Shown piece by piece: positions 20,971 to 21,441 of a DNA stretch of 21,441 nucleotides. A program made the position numbers and the translations under genes. The notes below the pieces were generated by a model. That model was not told the origin of the DNA. It worked only from the letters and a program-made list of their open reading frames with translations, and did no database searches. The DNA is from a virus: the IMG/VR virus record IMGVR_UViG_3300009703_001672, positions 1 to 21,441 of that record. The stretch is one strand, 5' to 3'. How positions within the stretch are numbered: the first letter of the stretch is position 1; every line of letters starts with the position of its first letter.

Positions 20971-21441
20971 ATGTCAAAGCAAATAACACGTGTAGTGAGT
21001 CTAATTGTACTCGGCGTTGCGGCTGTTTTAGGAAGTACGCAAGCTGTGGCAGTGGATCAGGATTTACTTAAAATATTACGTGAAAATAGAGCGATTACGC
21101 AAAAACAATTTGAGCAGCTCACTGAAAAGAAAGGGACATCCGATGCTTCTGTGATCAGTGCCGTGAAAGACACCCAGTATAAGATTTCAACGGGTAAGAA
21201 AGGAATAAGTATTAAATCAACCGATGGCGCCTATGCCTTTGGTGTCGGTGGCCGTGTGCAAACCGATGTGAGTTTCTTTTTTCCAAACAGTGAAGCGGGC
21301 AACGGTATGGAAACACGGCGGGTTCGTTTGAAAGGTTACGGAAAACTAGCGCACGATTGGAAGTACAAGGCTGAAATTGATTTTTCTGAATATAAAAAAA
21401 TTGACTTAACCGACGGCTGGCTAGCTTATACGGGTTTTGAC
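20971..21441 (+). CDS. OprP/OprO-type outer-membrane porin, 3' truncated by the window
   Basis: 157 residues are visible and the frame is open to the end. There is a clear signal peptide (residues 1-27, KQITR then a hydrophobic core, ending TQAVA before VDQD), then a short helical segment (LLKILRENRAITQKQFEQLTEK) of the kind seen at the N-terminus of phosphate-selective porin O/P proteins, then the first barrel strands: AYAFGVGGRVQTDVSFF, METRRVRLKGYGKLAHDWKYKAEIDF and KIDLTDGWLAYTGF. These proteins form trimeric channels for phosphate or polyphosphate in Gram-negative outer membranes. I count 203 G+C in 471 bases (43%), against 53 in 210 (25%) just upstream. The ribosome binding site is GGGG six bases before the ATG. 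It may be a captured host gene or host DNA joined in assembly. Confidence 0.8.
   Translation, partial: MSKQITRVVSLIVLGVAAVLGSTQAVAVDQDLLKILRENRAITQKQFEQLTEKKGTSDASVISAVKDTQYKISTGKKGISIKSTDGAYAFGVGGRVQTDVSFFFPNSEAGNGMETRRVRLKGYGKLAHDWKYKAEIDFSEYKKIDLTDGWLAYTGFD

Overview
The window looks like part of the genome of a tailed, T4-like (contractile-tailed) double-stranded DNA phage, probably from a marine virome. The evidence is a run of recognisable T4 core genes, all on the plus strand and tightly packed: tail completion gp15, terminase gp16/gp17, portal gp20, a gp67-like core peptide, protease gp21, scaffold gp22, capsid gp23, UvsY, UvsW, late sigma factor gp55, and recombination nuclease gp47/gp46. 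The DNA is AT-rich, and the tail-fibre style is common in marine phages. No rRNA, tRNA, integrase or CRISPR was seen. The host cannot be named from the sequence; the last gene suggests a Gram-negative host.

Layout. (1) 1-9151, virion assembly: gp15 (cut by the window start), a seven-repeat beta-propeller fibre protein, gp16, a small GIY-YIG/T5orf172-type protein, gp17, gp20, gp67-like, gp21, gp22 and gp23, closed by a strong intrinsic terminator. The T4 sheath and tube genes (18, 19) are not between 17 and 20. Late-type TATAAATA boxes precede gp20 and gp22. (2) 9152-11719, accessory: a membrane-anchored alpha/beta hydrolase, a small exported or anchored protein with paired GCGA/His motifs, and a class-2-like dihydroorotate dehydrogenase with a class-1-like cysteine at the base position. 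(3) 11757-14124: a tail-tube-like virion protein behind a late box, then uvsY and uvsW behind an early-type promoter. (4) 14125-14435: two near-identical promoters bracket a GC-richer, structured, non-coding segment that is a good candidate for a phage small RNA. (5) 14436-20785: one tightly coupled run, gp55-gp47-gp46-small membrane protein-inorganic pyrophosphatase-small HExxH protein-alanine dehydrogenase-malate dehydrogenase. Here the metabolic genes are fused into the replication/late-sigma transcription unit. (6) 20786-21441: another copy of the same promoter, a 23-codon start of a class II glutamine amidotransferase ending at TAG, and then, in the same frame, the start of an OprP/OprO-type outer-membrane porin that runs off the window.

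Expression. Five promoters share the form TTTACA-N17-TATAAT and precede the small-protein/pyrD pair, uvsY-uvsW, the RNA candidate, the gp55 run and the amidotransferase/porin. Three TATAAATA boxes precede structural genes. This implies an early host-polymerase programme and a gp55-dependent late programme. In two cases the -10 element sits only 5-6 nt before the start codon and no ribosome binding site is visible, suggesting leaderless messages.

Metabolic theme (inference). Alanine dehydrogenase and malate dehydrogenase are both NAD-linked and handle pyruvate/ammonia and oxaloacetate. Pyrophosphatase removes PPi from polymer synthesis. DHODH feeds pyrimidine synthesis and passes electrons to quinone. 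Together they could supply carbon, nitrogen, redox balance and nucleotides during phage replication. The most novel points are the sigma-to-malate-dehydrogenase operon, the RNA candidate, the unusual DHODH, and the amidotransferase-porin junction. That junction could be real acquisition of a host porin or an assembly join.
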